Shown here piece after piece: positions 24,863 through 34,689 of a stretch of DNA of 64,000 nucleotides. How positions within the stretch are numbered: position 1 is the first letter of the stretch; every line of letters starts with the position of its first letter. The position numbers and the translations under genes are program-made. Under the pieces are notes generated by a model, which saw only the letters and a program-made list of their open reading frames with translations, searched no databases and was not told the DNA's origin. The stretch lies in contig NZ_PNCO02000001.1 of assembly GCF_005886105.2 (NCBI RefSeq), positions 2,353,001 to 2,417,000 of the forward strand, given 5' to 3'. Source of the DNA: Pseudoalteromonas galatheae (GTDB lineage: Bacteria; Pseudomonadota; Gammaproteobacteria; Enterobacterales; Alteromonadaceae).

Positions 24863-25608
24863 AAGTACAGTCTTTAAACAAGTCCTACACTTCTCGCCAA
24901 GGGCTGTTCAGACGCCGCTCGTTGCAGGTACTCAGAGATGTGTCGTTTGCGCTTGCTCCCGGACAAACCCTCGCAATCATAGGCGAGACCGGCTCTGGTA
25001 AAAGTACGCTCGCCAAAGTACTTGCCGGCGCCGACATGGCCGACTCTGGACAAATATTACTGAATGGCCAAATTGTAGAAGACGCTGGTATTCGCAATCA
25101 TGACTGCCGTACTATTCGCCTGATCTTTCAAGACCCAACTCGCTCGCTCAACCCGGGTCTCACCATTGGGGATATGCTTGATGATTGCCTGCAATACAAT
25201 ACTGAACTCACCGAAGAGCAGCGTTATAAGAAAATCCGCATCACACTCAGCCGAGTCGGGCTACTTGGCGAGCACATAGACTATTATCCTCATATGTTTA
25301 GTGGCGGGCAGTTACAACGAGTTGCCTTAGCGAGAGCCCTTATTTTGGACCCTAAAGTACTGGTATTAGATGAAGCGCTGTCATCATTAGACCCATCCGT
25401 ACGCGCACAAACCGTGAATCTGCTGCTAGAGCTACAAGCAGCAACGGGACTTGCGTACGTACTTATCACACATCATTTGAGTTTGGTTCGTCATATGAGT
25501 GATGAGATTTTGGTGCTAAATCGTGGCAAAGTCGTCGAATATGGCGAAACCGAGCGTGTGTTCAATACACCAAAATCTAAAACCATGCAGAAACTGCTAT
25601 CAGCTTAA
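24847..25608 (+). CDS. sapF: SapF, peptide ABC transporter ATPase
   Basis: This 253-residue ABC ATPase has Walker A GETGSGKST (about residues 44-52), signature FSGGQLQRVALARAL (about 152-166) and Walker B LVLDEALSSLD (about 174-184). It lacks the C-terminal Cys-rich extension of SapD, as expected of SapF. Only one of the two ATPases carries a canonical signature, which suggests an asymmetric heterodimer. It is the last sap gene; an AraC-type regulator starts 20 bp later and could be read through. Confidence 0.93.
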   Translation: MQPVLKVQSLNKSYTSRQGLFRRRSLQVLRDVSFALAPGQTLAIIGETGSGKSTLAKVLAGADMADSGQILLNGQIVEDAGIRNHDCRTIRLIFQDPTRSLNPGLTIGDMLDDCLQYNTELTEEQRYKKIRITLSRVGLLGEHIDYYPHMFSGGQLQRVALARALILDPKVLVLDEALSSLDPSVRAQTVNLLLELQAATGLAYVLITHHLSLVRHMSDEILVLNRGKVVEYGETERVFNTPKSKTMQKLLSA

Positions 25609-25627
25609 TTTAGCGAGGGAATGAGAA

Positions 25628-26656
25628 ATGGATTTTAGTGCCCATCTGTTATTTTTCTTCTCACTTGTTGGAGTATTTAACGGCTTTATTCTCAGCGCCC
25701 TACTGCTAATAAAATTTCAGGAGGCGAATGCACTGCGCTGGGTGTCGGTGCACCTCATTTTACTTTGTATTCGAATTGGTAAATCAGTCCTTTTTTACTT
25801 TAACCCAGAGCTAGATAAAACGATTCTGCAAATAGGTCTGAGTGCCTACTTTTTGCTTGGTCCCTGCCTGCTCAATTTTGTACTCGCAAGCTACAGTAAA
25901 ACCAAAAATCGTTATCTAGCAATACATTTTTTAGCATTAAGTGGTTTTATTATTGGATTTGGTATACTTATGCCCTATCAGCTTCACCCTGAAATTTGGC
26001 AAATGTGGGGTTACAAAGGCACATCCTATTTTTGGCTGGGTTACTTATTGACAAGTTCTTATACTTTTTACCACCTAACAACTTCTAAAAACGCCAGTGG
26101 CAACGCTGAGTTTCATCTATCTTTGGTTGTGATCTGCGGTTGCTGGCTCATTTGGGCCGCGTATTTCTTTTCGTCATTCACTTCTTACATCACAGGAGCA
26201 CTCACGTTCAGCTTTGTGCTCTATTTAAGCATCCTTTTCGCACCCAAATTACTACGAAAACCAACGGCTAATGAAAAGAAATATGCCAATACGCACATAA
26301 GCGACGATGAGTACAATCAGCTCATAGCCAAACTGGAGTCGCTAATGTCAGAAAGCAAGCTATTTACTGAACCGGATTTAACGCTACCCCGATTAGCCAA
26401 ACGATTAGGCACGAGCCACAACAAATTATCGCAAATAGTAAATCGCCACTATCATTGTAACTTTAAACAATATCTCAATGGCTTGAGAGTGGAATATGCG
26501 AAACACTTGCTTTCGAGCACCAACATGCCGCTGGAACACCTTGCACTGGAGTGTGGTTTTAATTCTGCATCCACATTTTTTGCCGCATTTAAGAAGCTCA
26601 CGGGGTACTCTCCAAATAGCTTTAAGCACTCCGAGAACATACTCTCAGACTCCTAA
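25628..26656 (+). CDS. AraC-family regulator with multi-TM N-terminal domain
   Basis: This 342-residue protein has about seven hydrophobic helices in residues 5-205, then a short linker. A C-terminal AraC/XylS domain holds two helix-turn-helix units: LTLPRLAKRLGTSHNKLSQIVN (about 254-275) and MPLEHLALECGFNSASTFFAAF (about 300-321), ending GYSPNSFK. Membrane-bound AraC proteins are proposed to sense signals in the envelope or lipid phase and act directly on DNA. No ligand can be named. It follows sapF by 20 bp but has its own GAGGGAATGAGAA Shine-Dalgarno. It is followed by an exported NTF2/DJ-1 fusion, a likely target. Confidence 0.8.
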   Translation: MDFSAHLLFFFSLVGVFNGFILSALLLIKFQEANALRWVSVHLILLCIRIGKSVLFYFNPELDKTILQIGLSAYFLLGPCLLNFVLASYSKTKNRYLAIHFLALSGFIIGFGILMPYQLHPEIWQMWGYKGTSYFWLGYLLTSSYTFYHLTTSKNASGNAEFHLSLVVICGCWLIWAAYFFSSFTSYITGALTFSFVLYLSILFAPKLLRKPTANEKKYANTHISDDEYNQLIAKLESLMSESKLFTEPDLTLPRLAKRLGTSHNKLSQIVNRHYHCNFKQYLNGLRVEYAKHLLSSTNMPLEHLALECGFNSASTFFAAFKKLTGYSPNSFKHSENILSDS

Positions 26657-26725
26657 AACATACTCTAGGTGACTGCTTTAATTAAATAAGTTTATGTTTC
26701 TTCTGAGTCATTACAGGAGAAGCTT

Positions 26726-27853
26726 ATGACCCTATCAAAACTAGTACCATTGTTATTTTTACTACTTATCCAAACCAGCATCGCCATCGCTTTTGAGGAT
26801 GAGACCGCTAAAATTACCGCTACATTAAACCACTACATCGGTGGCACCGCGAATAACCAGCCTGAAATGATAAGAAAAGCGTTTCATCCCGATGCGATAC
26901 TTATTTTAGAAAAGTCAGACCAAGCGATGTGGCAAGTCCCGTTGAAAGAGTATTTGAGTTGGTATAAAGGTCCGAAAAAAGACACAGGCAGGCGCGCAAA
27001 AATTCTAAATATCAGCGTGAATGAGCACCTTGCACAGGCCAAAATCCGCATTGATATATTGAAGTCAAACGTGCAGTACATCGATCACCTACTCCTAAAG
27101 AAAATAGCTGGCACATGGAAAATCATCGGTAAATCGGCGCAGCAAACCACGCTAACTTCCGAGCAAGTAACGAACTTGGGTCGCCGAGTGCTCATTGTCG
27201 CATCAAGCAAGGCCTTTCACGGCGATAGTCAGCTGTCAGCTGGCACGAGCTTCGAAGAGCTGCTCAGTGCCTATGCCGTATTTACTCAAGCAGGGCTAAT
27301 CGTTGATTTCGTCAGCACACAAGGTGGCGCGTTAAACCTGAGCTATATAAATACTTCAAATGGCGAACATAAAAAGTACCTTTACCAACCTGACTATATG
27401 TATGCGCTCAGCAACACGATGCGTCCAGCTGAAGTCGATCCAAGCCAATATAGGGCAATCTATTATGTTGGCGGCAGCAATGCCATGTATGAAGTAGCGG
27501 AAAATCCGACTCTACAGCGTATTGCTATGCATATATATGAACAAAACCAAGGTGTTGTTGCCGCAGTATGCCATGGCACAGCTGGTATCGTTAATTTACG
27601 CTTGAAAAATGGCGAGTATCTCATCAAAGGAAAACAAATCACCGGTTATCCTACTGCTTTTGAGAACCCAGATAGAGCCTATTTCAAGCATTTTCCTTTT
27701 CAAATTCAACCTAAAGTGGAAGAGCTCGGAGGGAATTTTGTGTATGGAGAGCGGGACGCATCTTTTATTAAGGTAGATAGCCGTATAGTGACAGGGCAGA
27801 ACTATCAGTCTTCACTGGCGGTTGCAAGCACTGTACTTGAGCATATTCAATAA
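26726..27853 (+). CDS. Exported NTF2-like plus DJ-1/PfpI fusion protein
   Basis: This 375-residue protein has a signal peptide (about residues 1-22). A domain resembling NTF2-like / lumazine-binding (Lumazine_bd_2) folds covers about 25-145, and a DJ-1/PfpI glutaminase-like domain covers about 153-372. The nucleophile elbow is VCHGTAGIV, with Cys282 in the expected place; the upstream YYVGGSNAMYEV supplies the usual acidic/Gly turn. Hsp31/PfpI members hydrolyse peptides or glyoxals or carry out deglycation-type chemistry; this one would act in the periplasm. The fusion is unusual and I know no described role. It follows the membrane AraC gene after 69 bp with its own GGAGAAG Shine-Dalgarno. 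Confidence 0.72.
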   Translation: MTLSKLVPLLFLLLIQTSIAIAFEDETAKITATLNHYIGGTANNQPEMIRKAFHPDAILILEKSDQAMWQVPLKEYLSWYKGPKKDTGRRAKILNISVNEHLAQAKIRIDILKSNVQYIDHLLLKKIAGTWKIIGKSAQQTTLTSEQVTNLGRRVLIVASSKAFHGDSQLSAGTSFEELLSAYAVFTQAGLIVDFVSTQGGALNLSYINTSNGEHKKYLYQPDYMYALSNTMRPAEVDPSQYRAIYYVGGSNAMYEVAENPTLQRIAMHIYEQNQGVVAAVCHGTAGIVNLRLKNGEYLIKGKQITGYPTAFENPDRAYFKHFPFQIQPKVEELGGNFVYGERDASFIKVDSRIVTGQNYQSSLAVASTVLEHIQ

Positions 27854-27886
27854 TACCAATATCCCTGCGCTTAAGTAGCACAAGGT

Positions 27887-27919
27887 ATAAAAAAGGCGCC
27901 GTGTTGGCGCCTTTTTTTA
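27887..27919. terminator. Bidirectional terminator between the DJ-1 fusion and ppiD
   Basis: AAAAAAGGCGCC and GGCGCCTTTTTTT arms around GTGTT, with A-run before and T-run after, so it can work on both strands. It serves the DJ-1 fusion gene and ppiD. Confidence 0.9.
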
Positions 27920-27930
27920 TCTAAAAACGA

Positions 27931-29841
27931 TTATTGCTGCTCTGTGACCTGTAGCTGTGGTCTTTTTACTTCAGACTTAGCTTCAAGTGCTGCTAGTAGC
28001 TCAAGGTAGTTTTTATTTGCGTAGGAAGCAGTGATTGACTGCTTCTGCTGCGGATCAACCTTGTCGTCAACTTCAGGTGTAGTTACGGACTTAAGAACCA
28101 CAAATGCCGAGTCGCCATTACCAAGCTCTACAAGTGCAGATTCTGTCTCTGCTACACCTGGCTGAGGTAATTTAAATGCTTCAGCTGCAATAGCTGGTGG
28201 TACATCGTAGCTGCGACGCTTAAGCTCAGTCACGCTCTTCACTTCGATGCTTTGCTCTTTAGCTATCTCAGCTAACGTAGAACCACCTTGTAGTTGCTCA
28301 AATAGCGACAGTGCTTTCTCTGCAATTAATGTTGAAGCTTTTTCATTACTCAACTGCGTTTCGATCTGCGTGCTGACTTCCTCTAGTGGCTTAGTCGCAG
28401 CCGCTTTATGCTCAGCAACACGAACCACCACGATATGCTCTGGTGCAACTTCTAACACTTCTGAGTTTACGCGGTCTTCTAACAGCTCTGGCGTGAAGAT
28501 AGTATTGCTTATCGCTGGTGAATTCAGTGGCTCAGGAAGCGCATTACGGCTTACTAGTTCAGTTGATTTGATTTCAACGCCAGCGGCTTCAGCAGCGTCT
28601 TGTAGTGAGTCAGCCATTTCAAAAGCAAGTTCTGCTACACGGGTTTGCTTTTGATAAAACGCATCAATCTTGGCTGCTTTTTCAAGCTCTGCACGAAGGT
28701 CGTCTTTTACGTCTTCAAAAGACTGAGCTTGTTGGCGCTGAATGTCTGTGAGCTTGATAATATGGAAACCAAACTCAGATTCAACCACTTCAGATACATC
28801 ACCTACTGCGGCAAGCGCAAATGCAGCATCTTCAAAGGCAGGATCCATCATGTCTCTTTCAATCCAATCTAAATCACCGCCAAGCTCAGCACTCACCACG
28901 TCGTCAGATTTTTCTTCTGCAACGACGGCAAAATCAGCACCGTTATTCAATTCAGCCAGAATTTCATCTGCTTTTTGCTTTGCGGCTTCAGCATCTTCGC
29001 TTGCATCAACAAGAATGTGTGACACGCGGCGTCTTTCAGGCTCAAGGTATTGGTTTTTTTGCTCTTCGTAATATGTTTTTAACGCTTCTTCAGCAACCGG
29101 CTCTGCTGGCTCTAGATCTTCGGCTTTTAACTCAATATAGTTAACCGCCACCAATTCTGGAGCCTGGAACTGAGTTTGATTCAAGTCGTAGTAGTTCTGA
29201 ATCTCTTCATCTGAAACCGACACTTCATCTTTTACCAACTCTTTGCTTAATACCGCGTAGTCGATAGCGCGAGTCTGTTGCTGAAGCGCAATAGATTGCT
29301 GAAGTTCGTTTTTCAGTACAAAATCAGTGCCTGCCACCGCTGAGATTAGCTGTGCACGAGTCATCTCGTCACGAAGGTATTCACGGAAGCTATCTGGCTG
29401 GAAGTTCATTTGACGAATGACTTGTAAATAACGGTCGTTACTGAACTCTCCACCAATTTGAAAATATGGCATTTCAACAATCGCTTTTTTAACCTGCTCA
29501 TCGCTCACACGAAGACCAAGCTCTTTAGCTAGTTGAGTTTGTAATTCTTGTTGTACTAATTGGTCGACAACACCTTGGCGAATTTGCGCCATATAATTAG
29601 GATCGGCTGCAATCTGCGCAAAGTATTCGCCAAACTGTTGCTCTAGTCGTGCACGTTCATTTGAGTAAGCACGAGAAAACTTAGTTTGTGAAATCTTTAC
29701 TCCGTTCACTTCTGCGACAGGCTGCTCTGTGGTTTGACCTAGGTAACCACCGATCCCTGCTAACGCAAAAGATAAGATGACTAAACCTAATACGATTTTA
29801 GCCGCCGGGCCTTGCGAGCCTTCTCTGATCTTTTCAAGCAT
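27931..29841 (-). CDS. ppiD: PpiD, membrane-anchored periplasmic folding factor
   Basis: This 636-residue protein has a single N-terminal TM anchor (about residues 14-34, IVLGLVILSFALAGIGGYLG). A SurA-N-like helical region comes next, then a parvulin domain (RRVSHILVDASEDAEAAKQKADEIL, about 267-291; FGFHIIKLTDI, about 361-371), and a long acidic C-terminal tail. It is the usual PpiD length (E. coli 623). PpiD sits at the Sec translocon exit and helps outer-membrane proteins fold. It follows hupB on the minus strand, as in E. coli, with a terminator between. Confidence 0.94.
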   Translation of the reverse strand: MLEKIREGSQGPAAKIVLGLVILSFALAGIGGYLGQTTEQPVAEVNGVKISQTKFSRAYSNERARLEQQFGEYFAQIAADPNYMAQIRQGVVDQLVQQELQTQLAKELGLRVSDEQVKKAIVEMPYFQIGGEFSNDRYLQVIRQMNFQPDSFREYLRDEMTRAQLISAVAGTDFVLKNELQQSIALQQQTRAIDYAVLSKELVKDEVSVSDEEIQNYYDLNQTQFQAPELVAVNYIELKAEDLEPAEPVAEEALKTYYEEQKNQYLEPERRRVSHILVDASEDAEAAKQKADEILAELNNGADFAVVAEEKSDDVVSAELGGDLDWIERDMMDPAFEDAAFALAAVGDVSEVVESEFGFHIIKLTDIQRQQAQSFEDVKDDLRAELEKAAKIDAFYQKQTRVAELAFEMADSLQDAAEAAGVEIKSTELVSRNALPEPLNSPAISNTIFTPELLEDRVNSEVLEVAPEHIVVVRVAEHKAAATKPLEEVSTQIETQLSNEKASTLIAEKALSLFEQLQGGSTLAEIAKEQSIEVKSVTELKRRSYDVPPAIAAEAFKLPQPGVAETESALVELGNGDSAFVVLKSVTTPEVDDKVDPQQKQSITASYANKNYLELLAALEAKSEVKRPQLQVTEQQ

Positions 29842-29933
29842 TTATTGTTTCTCTTATCTAAGTCAAAGCACCTAAGCACTTTGTATTTGCTAGATTTGGG
29901 TTAAGCATTACACCAATCAGATTAGTGATGGTA

Positions 29934-29966
29934 TAAAAAAAGCGTATCTTAGCAGATACGCCTTTT
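29934..29966 (-). terminator. Terminator after hupB
   Basis: GCGTATCT and AGATACGC arms with a TAGC-type loop, T-rich on the minus strand. It lies about 48 bp after the hupB stop. Confidence 0.85.
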
Positions 29967-30014
29967 ATCTTGAAGCAGTTCGCGATGACTCTGCATCGCC
30001 TAATTCAAATTAAA

Positions 30015-30287
30015 TTAGTTTACTGCGTCTTTAAGCGCTTTACCCGCTTTGAAAGATGGGATGTTAGCTGCTGCGATTTGAATAGTCTCACCAGTTTGTG
30101 GGTTACGACCAGAACGTGCAGCGCGCTCGCGCACTGAGAAAGTACCAAAACCTACCAGTGCAACAGAGTCACCTTCTTTTAGTGCACCTGTTACAGACTC
30201 AATGAATGAATCTAGCGCACGACCAGCAGCCGCTTTAGAAATGTCAGCATCAGCTGCGATTTGATCGATTAATTGAGATTTATTCAC
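30015..30287 (-). CDS. hupB: DNA-binding protein HU-beta
   Basis: This 90-residue HU protein is nearly identical in layout to E. coli Hup[21 protein letters not shown] at the start, the arm residues [12 protein letters not shown] (about 55-66), and [13 protein letters not shown] at the end. I chose the GTG at 30287 (with GAGG eight bases upstream), which gives exactly the family's 90 residues; a longer in-frame ATG start at 30317 gives an acidic extension absent from HU. HU bends and compacts DNA. Gene order lon-hupB-ppiD is conserved with E. coli. Confidence 0.96.
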   Translation of the reverse strand: MNKSQLIDQIAADADISKAAAGRALDSFIESVTGALKEGDSVALVGFGTFSVRERAARSGRNPQTGETIQIAAANIPSFKAGKALKDAVN

Positions 30288-30469
30288 AATATCATCCTCT
30301 TCCATATTTATTGTCAAAAGTTACTTTTTACTGAGAACTTTTGCTATTCATTTAGAGACATCACAGCGACTCTCTAATTCTCGAAATCTTTGTCAAGCCT
30401 AGTAATTACGGGGCTTCCGAACCAGTAGGCTTGAATACAGTGCCTAACTTAACACACCTTTTAGATTTG

Positions 30470-30500
30470 AAAAGCCTTTTCACTCAATTTTTTGGCTTTT
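30470..30500 (-). terminator. Terminator-like hairpin after lon
   Basis: On the minus strand AAAAGCC pairs with GGCTTTT across a 17-base A-rich centre, directly after the lon stop. Short stem, so moderate support. Confidence 0.5.
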
Positions 30501-30503
30501 TTC

Positions 30504-32861
30504 TTAGTTTTTTTGCGATTCCACGCTAAAACTGTCTATTGGGTGCGCTAACGCCAGTGATAATACCTCATCAATCCATGACACGGCATGAATATCAAGC
30601 CCTTCAAGTACATTCTCAGGAATTTCTTTTAAGTCACGCTCGTTCTTTTTCGGTATTAAAACTCGTTTAATTCCACCGCGATGAGCCGCCAATAATTTCT
30701 CTTTCAGACCGCCGATAGGCAGAACTTCGCCACGCAAGGTAATTTCACCTGTCATCGCGACATCTGCACGTACTGGATTACCAGTAAGGCTTGATACCAA
30801 ACCAGTAACCATCGCAATACCGGCACTCGGACCATCTTTCGGTGTCGCGCCTTCTGGAACGTGAACATGAATATCACGTTTCTCGTAGAAATCGTCATTT
30901 ATGCGTAGTTTGTCAGCTCGGTTGCGCACCACGGTCATTGCCGCTTGAATTGACTCTTGCATCACATCGCCCAAGGAGCCGGTGTAAGCGAGTTTGCCTT
31001 TACCTGGTACTGCAGCACACTCGATAGTGAGTAAGTCACCCCCTACTTCCGTCCATGCAAGACCGGTAACTTGGCCAACTCTATCACCGTCTTCCGCCTT
31101 TCCGTAATCGTGACGTTGTACACCTAAGAAGTCTTCAAGATTTTCTTGATTAATCACAACTTGCTTAACGTTTTTGTCGAGCAAGATGTTCTTAACCGCT
31201 TTTCGGCACAACTTAGACACTTCGCGCTCTAGATTACGTACGCCCGCTTCACGCGTGTAATAGCGAATAATGCCAATGATCGCGCTGTCTTCTATATTGA
31301 TTTCAGATTCTTTTAATCCATTGCGTTTAACTTGCTTTGGAATTAAGTGCTGCTTAGCAATATTCAGCTTTTCGTCCTCGGTATAGCCAGAAAGACGAAT
31401 GACTTCCATACGGTCTAACAATGGACCCGGAATGTTAAAACTGTTAGAGGTTGCAACAAACATAACATCAGACAGATCGTAGTCCACTTCTAAATAGTGG
31501 TCTGCAAAGTTGCTATTTTGCTCTGGGTCTAACACTTCCAGTAGAGCTGAAGCAGGGTCGCCGCGCATATCCGATGACATCTTATCGATTTCATCTAATA
31601 AGAAAAGCGGGTTCTTCACGCCAACTTTCGACATACTTTGGATCAGTTTACCCGGCATTGAGCCAATATAAGTTCTTCTGTGGCCGCGAATTTCAGCCTC
31701 ATCGCGCACGCCACCAAGCGCCATACGTACATACTTACGGCCAGTCGAACGCGCGATGGATTGCCCTAAACTGGTTTTACCAACCCCCGGGGGGCCAACT
31801 AAGCATAAAATAGGACCTTTTAGCTTATTAGTGCGCTGCTGCACCGCTAAATATTCGATAATACGGTCTTTCACTTTCTCGAGACCATAATGATCGGCAT
31901 CTAGAATCTTTTGCGCACCAGCTAGGTCTTTTTTCACCTTAGAGCGCTTTTTCCAAGGCACATTGATCATGGTCTCAATATATGAGCGCACAACCGTCGC
32001 TTCAGCAGACATAGGTGACATCATTTTAAGTTTATTTAGCTCTGAAAGCGCTTTTTCTTCCGCCTCCTTCGGCATATTCGCTTCGCTAACACGCTTTTTC
32101 AGGGCTTCAAATTCGTCAGGTACATCATCCAGCTCGCCAAGTTCTTTCTGAATCGCTTTCATTTGTTCATTCAGATAGTACTCGCGTTGGGATTTCTCCA
32201 TTTGCTTTTTAACACGTGAGCGGATCTTTTTCTCTACTTGAAGTAAGTCGATCTCGCCTTCCATCAACGCCATCAAATACTCAAGACGCTCAGTCACATC
32301 GTTAATTTCTAGCACCTTTTGTTTTTCAGGTACTTTAATTGGCATATGAGCAGCCATCGTATCAGCTAGACGTGCAGCCTCATCGATACCCGATACTGAC
32401 GTTAGGACCTCTGGTGGGATCTTTTTATTTAGCTTCACATAGCCTTCAAATTGGCTAATTGCACTGCGAACTAATATGTCTTGCTCTTGCTCATCTACAT
32501 CCTCGGATGAAATATACTGAGCTTGCGCCAGAAAATATTCGTCTGTAATTAGAAACTCATCGATTTTTGCGCGCTGAGTACCTTCAACCAGCACTTTCAC
32601 TGTACCATCAGGTAGTTTGAGTAACTGTAGTACCGTTGCAATGGTACCAGTCTGATAGACATCATCAGTGCTTGGGTCATCAACTGAGGCGTCTTTCTGC
32701 GCAACTAAAAAGATTTGCTTGTCATTGTCCATCGCTGCTTCTAGGCATTTTATTGATTTTTCTCGGCCTACAAACAGCGGGATCACCATATGCGGATACA
32801 CCACTACATCACGTAGCGCTAGCACTGGAATTTCTACTCGATCCATTCTTTCAAGCGTCAT
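30504..32861 (-). CDS. lon: ATP-dependent protease Lon
   Basis: This 785-residue protease matches E. coli Lon (784) closely. The N-terminal LON domain begins [18 protein letters not shown]. Walker A is [11 protein letters not shown] (about residues 355-365), Walker B is FLLDEIDKM, and the catalytic dyad is the Ser in KDGPSAG with the Lys in [13 protein letters not shown] use the ATG at 32861 ([12 protein letters not shown]); a longer frame adds seven residues not seen in the family. Lon degrades misfolded and regulatory proteins. It lies in the clpP-clpX-lon order of E. coli but has its own sigma32-type promoter. Confidence 0.98.
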   Translation of the reverse strand: MTLERMDRVEIPVLALRDVVVYPHMVIPLFVGREKSIKCLEAAMDNDKQIFLVAQKDASVDDPSTDDVYQTGTIATVLQLLKLPDGTVKVLVEGTQRAKIDEFLITDEYFLAQAQYISSEDVDEQEQDILVRSAISQFEGYVKLNKKIPPEVLTSVSGIDEAARLADTMAAHMPIKVPEKQKVLEINDVTERLEYLMALMEGEIDLLQVEKKIRSRVKKQMEKSQREYYLNEQMKAIQKELGELDDVPDEFEALKKRVSEANMPKEAEEKALSELNKLKMMSPMSAEATVVRSYIETMINVPWKKRSKVKKDLAGAQKILDADHYGLEKVKDRIIEYLAVQQRTNKLKGPILCLVGPPGVGKTSLGQSIARSTGRKYVRMALGGVRDEAEIRGHRRTYIGSMPGKLIQSMSKVGVKNPLFLLDEIDKMSSDMRGDPASALLEVLDPEQNSNFADHYLEVDYDLSDVMFVATSNSFNIPGPLLDRMEVIRLSGYTEDEKLNIAKQHLIPKQVKRNGLKESEINIEDSAIIGIIRYYTREAGVRNLEREVSKLCRKAVKNILLDKNVKQVVINQENLEDFLGVQRHDYGKAEDGDRVGQVTGLAWTEVGGDLLTIECAAVPGKGKLAYTGSLGDVMQESIQAAMTVVRNRADKLRINDDFYEKRDIHVHVPEGATPKDGPSAGIAMVTGLVSSLTGNPVRADVAMTGEITLRGEVLPIGGLKEKLLAAHRGGIKRVLIPKKNERDLKEIPENVLEGLDIHAVSWIDEVLSLALAHPIDSFSVESQKN

Positions 32862-32904
32862 TATGTTCTCTTCGCACTTCAATTAATTTTGGGAATACTG
32901 AGCT

Positions 32905-32932
32905 ATATGGGGATAACGCAGATAAAGTTCAA
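32905..32932 (-). promoter_or_regulatory. Heat-shock (sigma32) promoter of lon
   Basis: The minus strand reads TTGAAC, a 14-bp spacer, then CCCCATAT. This matches the sigma32 consensus (CTTGAAA, 13-14 bp, CCCCATNT) in the -10 fully and in the -35 nearly so. It starts about 45 bp before the lon ATG. Confidence 0.85.
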
Positions 32933-32939
32933 TAGTTTA

Positions 32940-33240
32940 TAGTAATCCGCATCAAGTAGAGATCAATTCAGGGCAAAAAACCACGAGAGAGAAATACAAA
33001 TATGGACCATTAAGTAATCTACTTTAAGACAAGAAAGCGCCATGAGCACCACTAAAAATTATTATTTAGTCTTACAAAAAGAGAAATCTTTAATGCTATT
33101 CGTAAATAGGTTTGATCTCTCAAATCAGTTACTTATCAACCCAGATTAATATCTCTTTGCAGGTTTAAACGAGAAAGCTTACCCGTTTAAGAGCTTTTCA
33201 CTTTAATAGTAAATCGGTTTCTATCTGATGTGGACTAAGA
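32940..33240. other. Intergenic region between clpX and lon, no gene seen
   Basis: About 420 bp separate clpX from lon. It holds the clpX terminator at the clpX side and the sigma32 promoter at the lon side. The centre has no convincing gene. A 35-codon plus-strand frame from 33042 lacks a good ribosome site and any recognisable features. The AT-rich sequence may carry upstream control of lon. Confidence 0.5.
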
Positions 33241-33244
33241 AATA

Positions 33245-33268
33245 AAAAGGAGCACTAGGCTCCTTTTT
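33245..33268 (-). terminator. Terminator after clpX
   Basis: AAAAAGGAG and CTCCTTTTT arms around CACTAGG on both strands, 16 bases after the clpX stop. Confidence 0.85.
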
Positions 33269-33283
33269 CAATCATATATTGAG

Positions 33284-34567
33284 CTATTCAGACGCCGCTT
33301 TTTCTTTACCGTTATTCTCGTAAATCATAATCGGATCTGATTCGCCTTTGATCACCGTTTCATCAATGACGACTTTACTCACTTCTTCTAATGAAGGAAG
33401 CTCATACATAGTATCGAGTAATACGCCTTCGACAATTGATCGTAGGCCACGGGCACCCGTCTTACGCTCCATTGCCTTATGAGCAATCGCTCTTAGCGCA
33501 TCTTCACGGAATTCAAGGTCAACACCTTCCATCTTAAATAGCGCCGCGTATTGCTTAGTAAGTGCATTTTTCGGCTCATTTAAGATTTCAATTAATGCGT
33601 CTTCGTCCAGCTCGGTCAAAGTCGCAACAACTGGCAAACGACCAATAAATTCTGGAATTAAGCCATATTTAACTAAATCTTCAGGCTCTACGTCTTTAAA
33701 CGTTTCGCTTAATGAGCGCTCAAAGTCCTTAGATTTAACTTCAGCACCAAACCCAATCCCCGTATTTTTTGTACTACGCTGCTCAATGACCTTATCGAGA
33801 CCTGCAAACGCACCACCACAAATAAACAAGATCTTAGAAGTATCTACTTGTAAAAATTCTTGTTGCGGGTGCTTTCTGCCACCTTGTGGTGGAACAGATG
33901 CAACCGTGCCTTCAATCAGCTTTAATAGTGCTTGTTGTACACCTTCGCCTGACACATCACGGGTAATTGATGGGTTGTCAGATTTTCTTGAAATTTTGTC
34001 GATTTCGTCAATGTAAACTATACCACGTTGTGCTTTCTCAACGTCGTAATCACATTTTTGCAGAAGCTTTTGAATGATGTTTTCAACATCTTCACCCACA
34101 TAACCAGCTTCGGTTAATGTCGTTGCATCTGCCATTGTGAATGGAACGTCAAGTAAACGTGCAAGCGTTTCTGCTAGAAGGGTTTTACCACTACCCGTTG
34201 GACCAATTAGTAGAATATTACTCTTGCCAAGTTCTACATCACCTTTTCCGCCTTGGTTACGCAGGCGCTTATAATGATTATAAACCGCAACAGACAAGAC
34301 CTTTTTAGCATGGTCTTGACCTATCACATAGTCATCTAAGTGATTTCTGATCTCTTTTGGCACGGGTAATTTATCAGACGCGTCATGCTTAGGCGCAATA
34401 TCTTTGATTTCTTCCCTAATAATGTCGTTACAAAGTTCAACGCACTCGTCACATATATAGACAGATGGACCGGCAATTAACTTACGAACTTCATGCTGGC
34501 TCTTACCGCAAAATGAGCAGTAGAGTAGCTTGCTATTCTTATCGCCGTCTGTTGGAGTGTCTGACAT
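33284..34567 (-). CDS. clpX: ClpX, ATPase subunit of ClpXP protease
   Basis: This 427-residue AAA+ unfoldase has an N-terminal C4 zinc finger (CSFCGKSQ at about residues 17-24 and CDECVELC at about 39-46). Walker A is GPTGSGKT (about 120-127), Walker B is IVYIDEIDK, and the RKH pore loop lies in GGRKHPQQE. It recognises tagged substrates and feeds them to ClpP. It follows clpP on the minus strand by 122 bp, with an inverted repeat between, as in E. coli. Confidence 0.98.
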   Translation of the reverse strand: MSDTPTDGDKNSKLLYCSFCGKSQHEVRKLIAGPSVYICDECVELCNDIIREEIKDIAPKHDASDKLPVPKEIRNHLDDYVIGQDHAKKVLSVAVYNHYKRLRNQGGKGDVELGKSNILLIGPTGSGKTLLAETLARLLDVPFTMADATTLTEAGYVGEDVENIIQKLLQKCDYDVEKAQRGIVYIDEIDKISRKSDNPSITRDVSGEGVQQALLKLIEGTVASVPPQGGRKHPQQEFLQVDTSKILFICGGAFAGLDKVIEQRSTKNTGIGFGAEVKSKDFERSLSETFKDVEPEDLVKYGLIPEFIGRLPVVATLTELDEDALIEILNEPKNALTKQYAALFKMEGVDLEFREDALRAIAHKAMERKTGARGLRSIVEGVLLDTMYELPSLEEVSKVVIDETVIKGESDPIMIYENNGKEKAASE

Positions 34568-34655
34568 TCAGCTACCTCATTCAATTGCTGTTATCTTTAG
34601 ATAACATCGTATTTCTTTTAACTATACCAAAGAAATTTGGCTTTGGCACAGTAGA

Positions 34656-34680
34656 AGCCGATGAATTCAACTCATCGGCT
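34656..34680 (-). other. Inverted repeat between clpP and clpX
   Basis: AGCCGATGA and TCATCGGCT arms around ATTCAAC lie shortly after the clpP stop. There is no T-run, so it may be an mRNA-stabilising hairpin or a partial terminator rather than a full stop. Confidence 0.55.
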
Positions 34681-34689
34681 AATTCATAA

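Noticed and set aside
28247..29144. Several Ser/Ala-rich plus-strand frames inside ppiD
   Set aside because: Shadows of the acidic, helix-rich ppiD frame; their composition simply mirrors its codons.
30288..30317. ATG start extending HU-beta by ten residues
   Set aside because: The acidic extension is absent from HU proteins; GTG at 30287 gives the usual 90 residues with a better Shine-Dalgarno.
33042..33149. 35-codon plus-strand frame between clpX and lon
   Set aside because: Weak ribosome site, no recognisable features, and no operon context.
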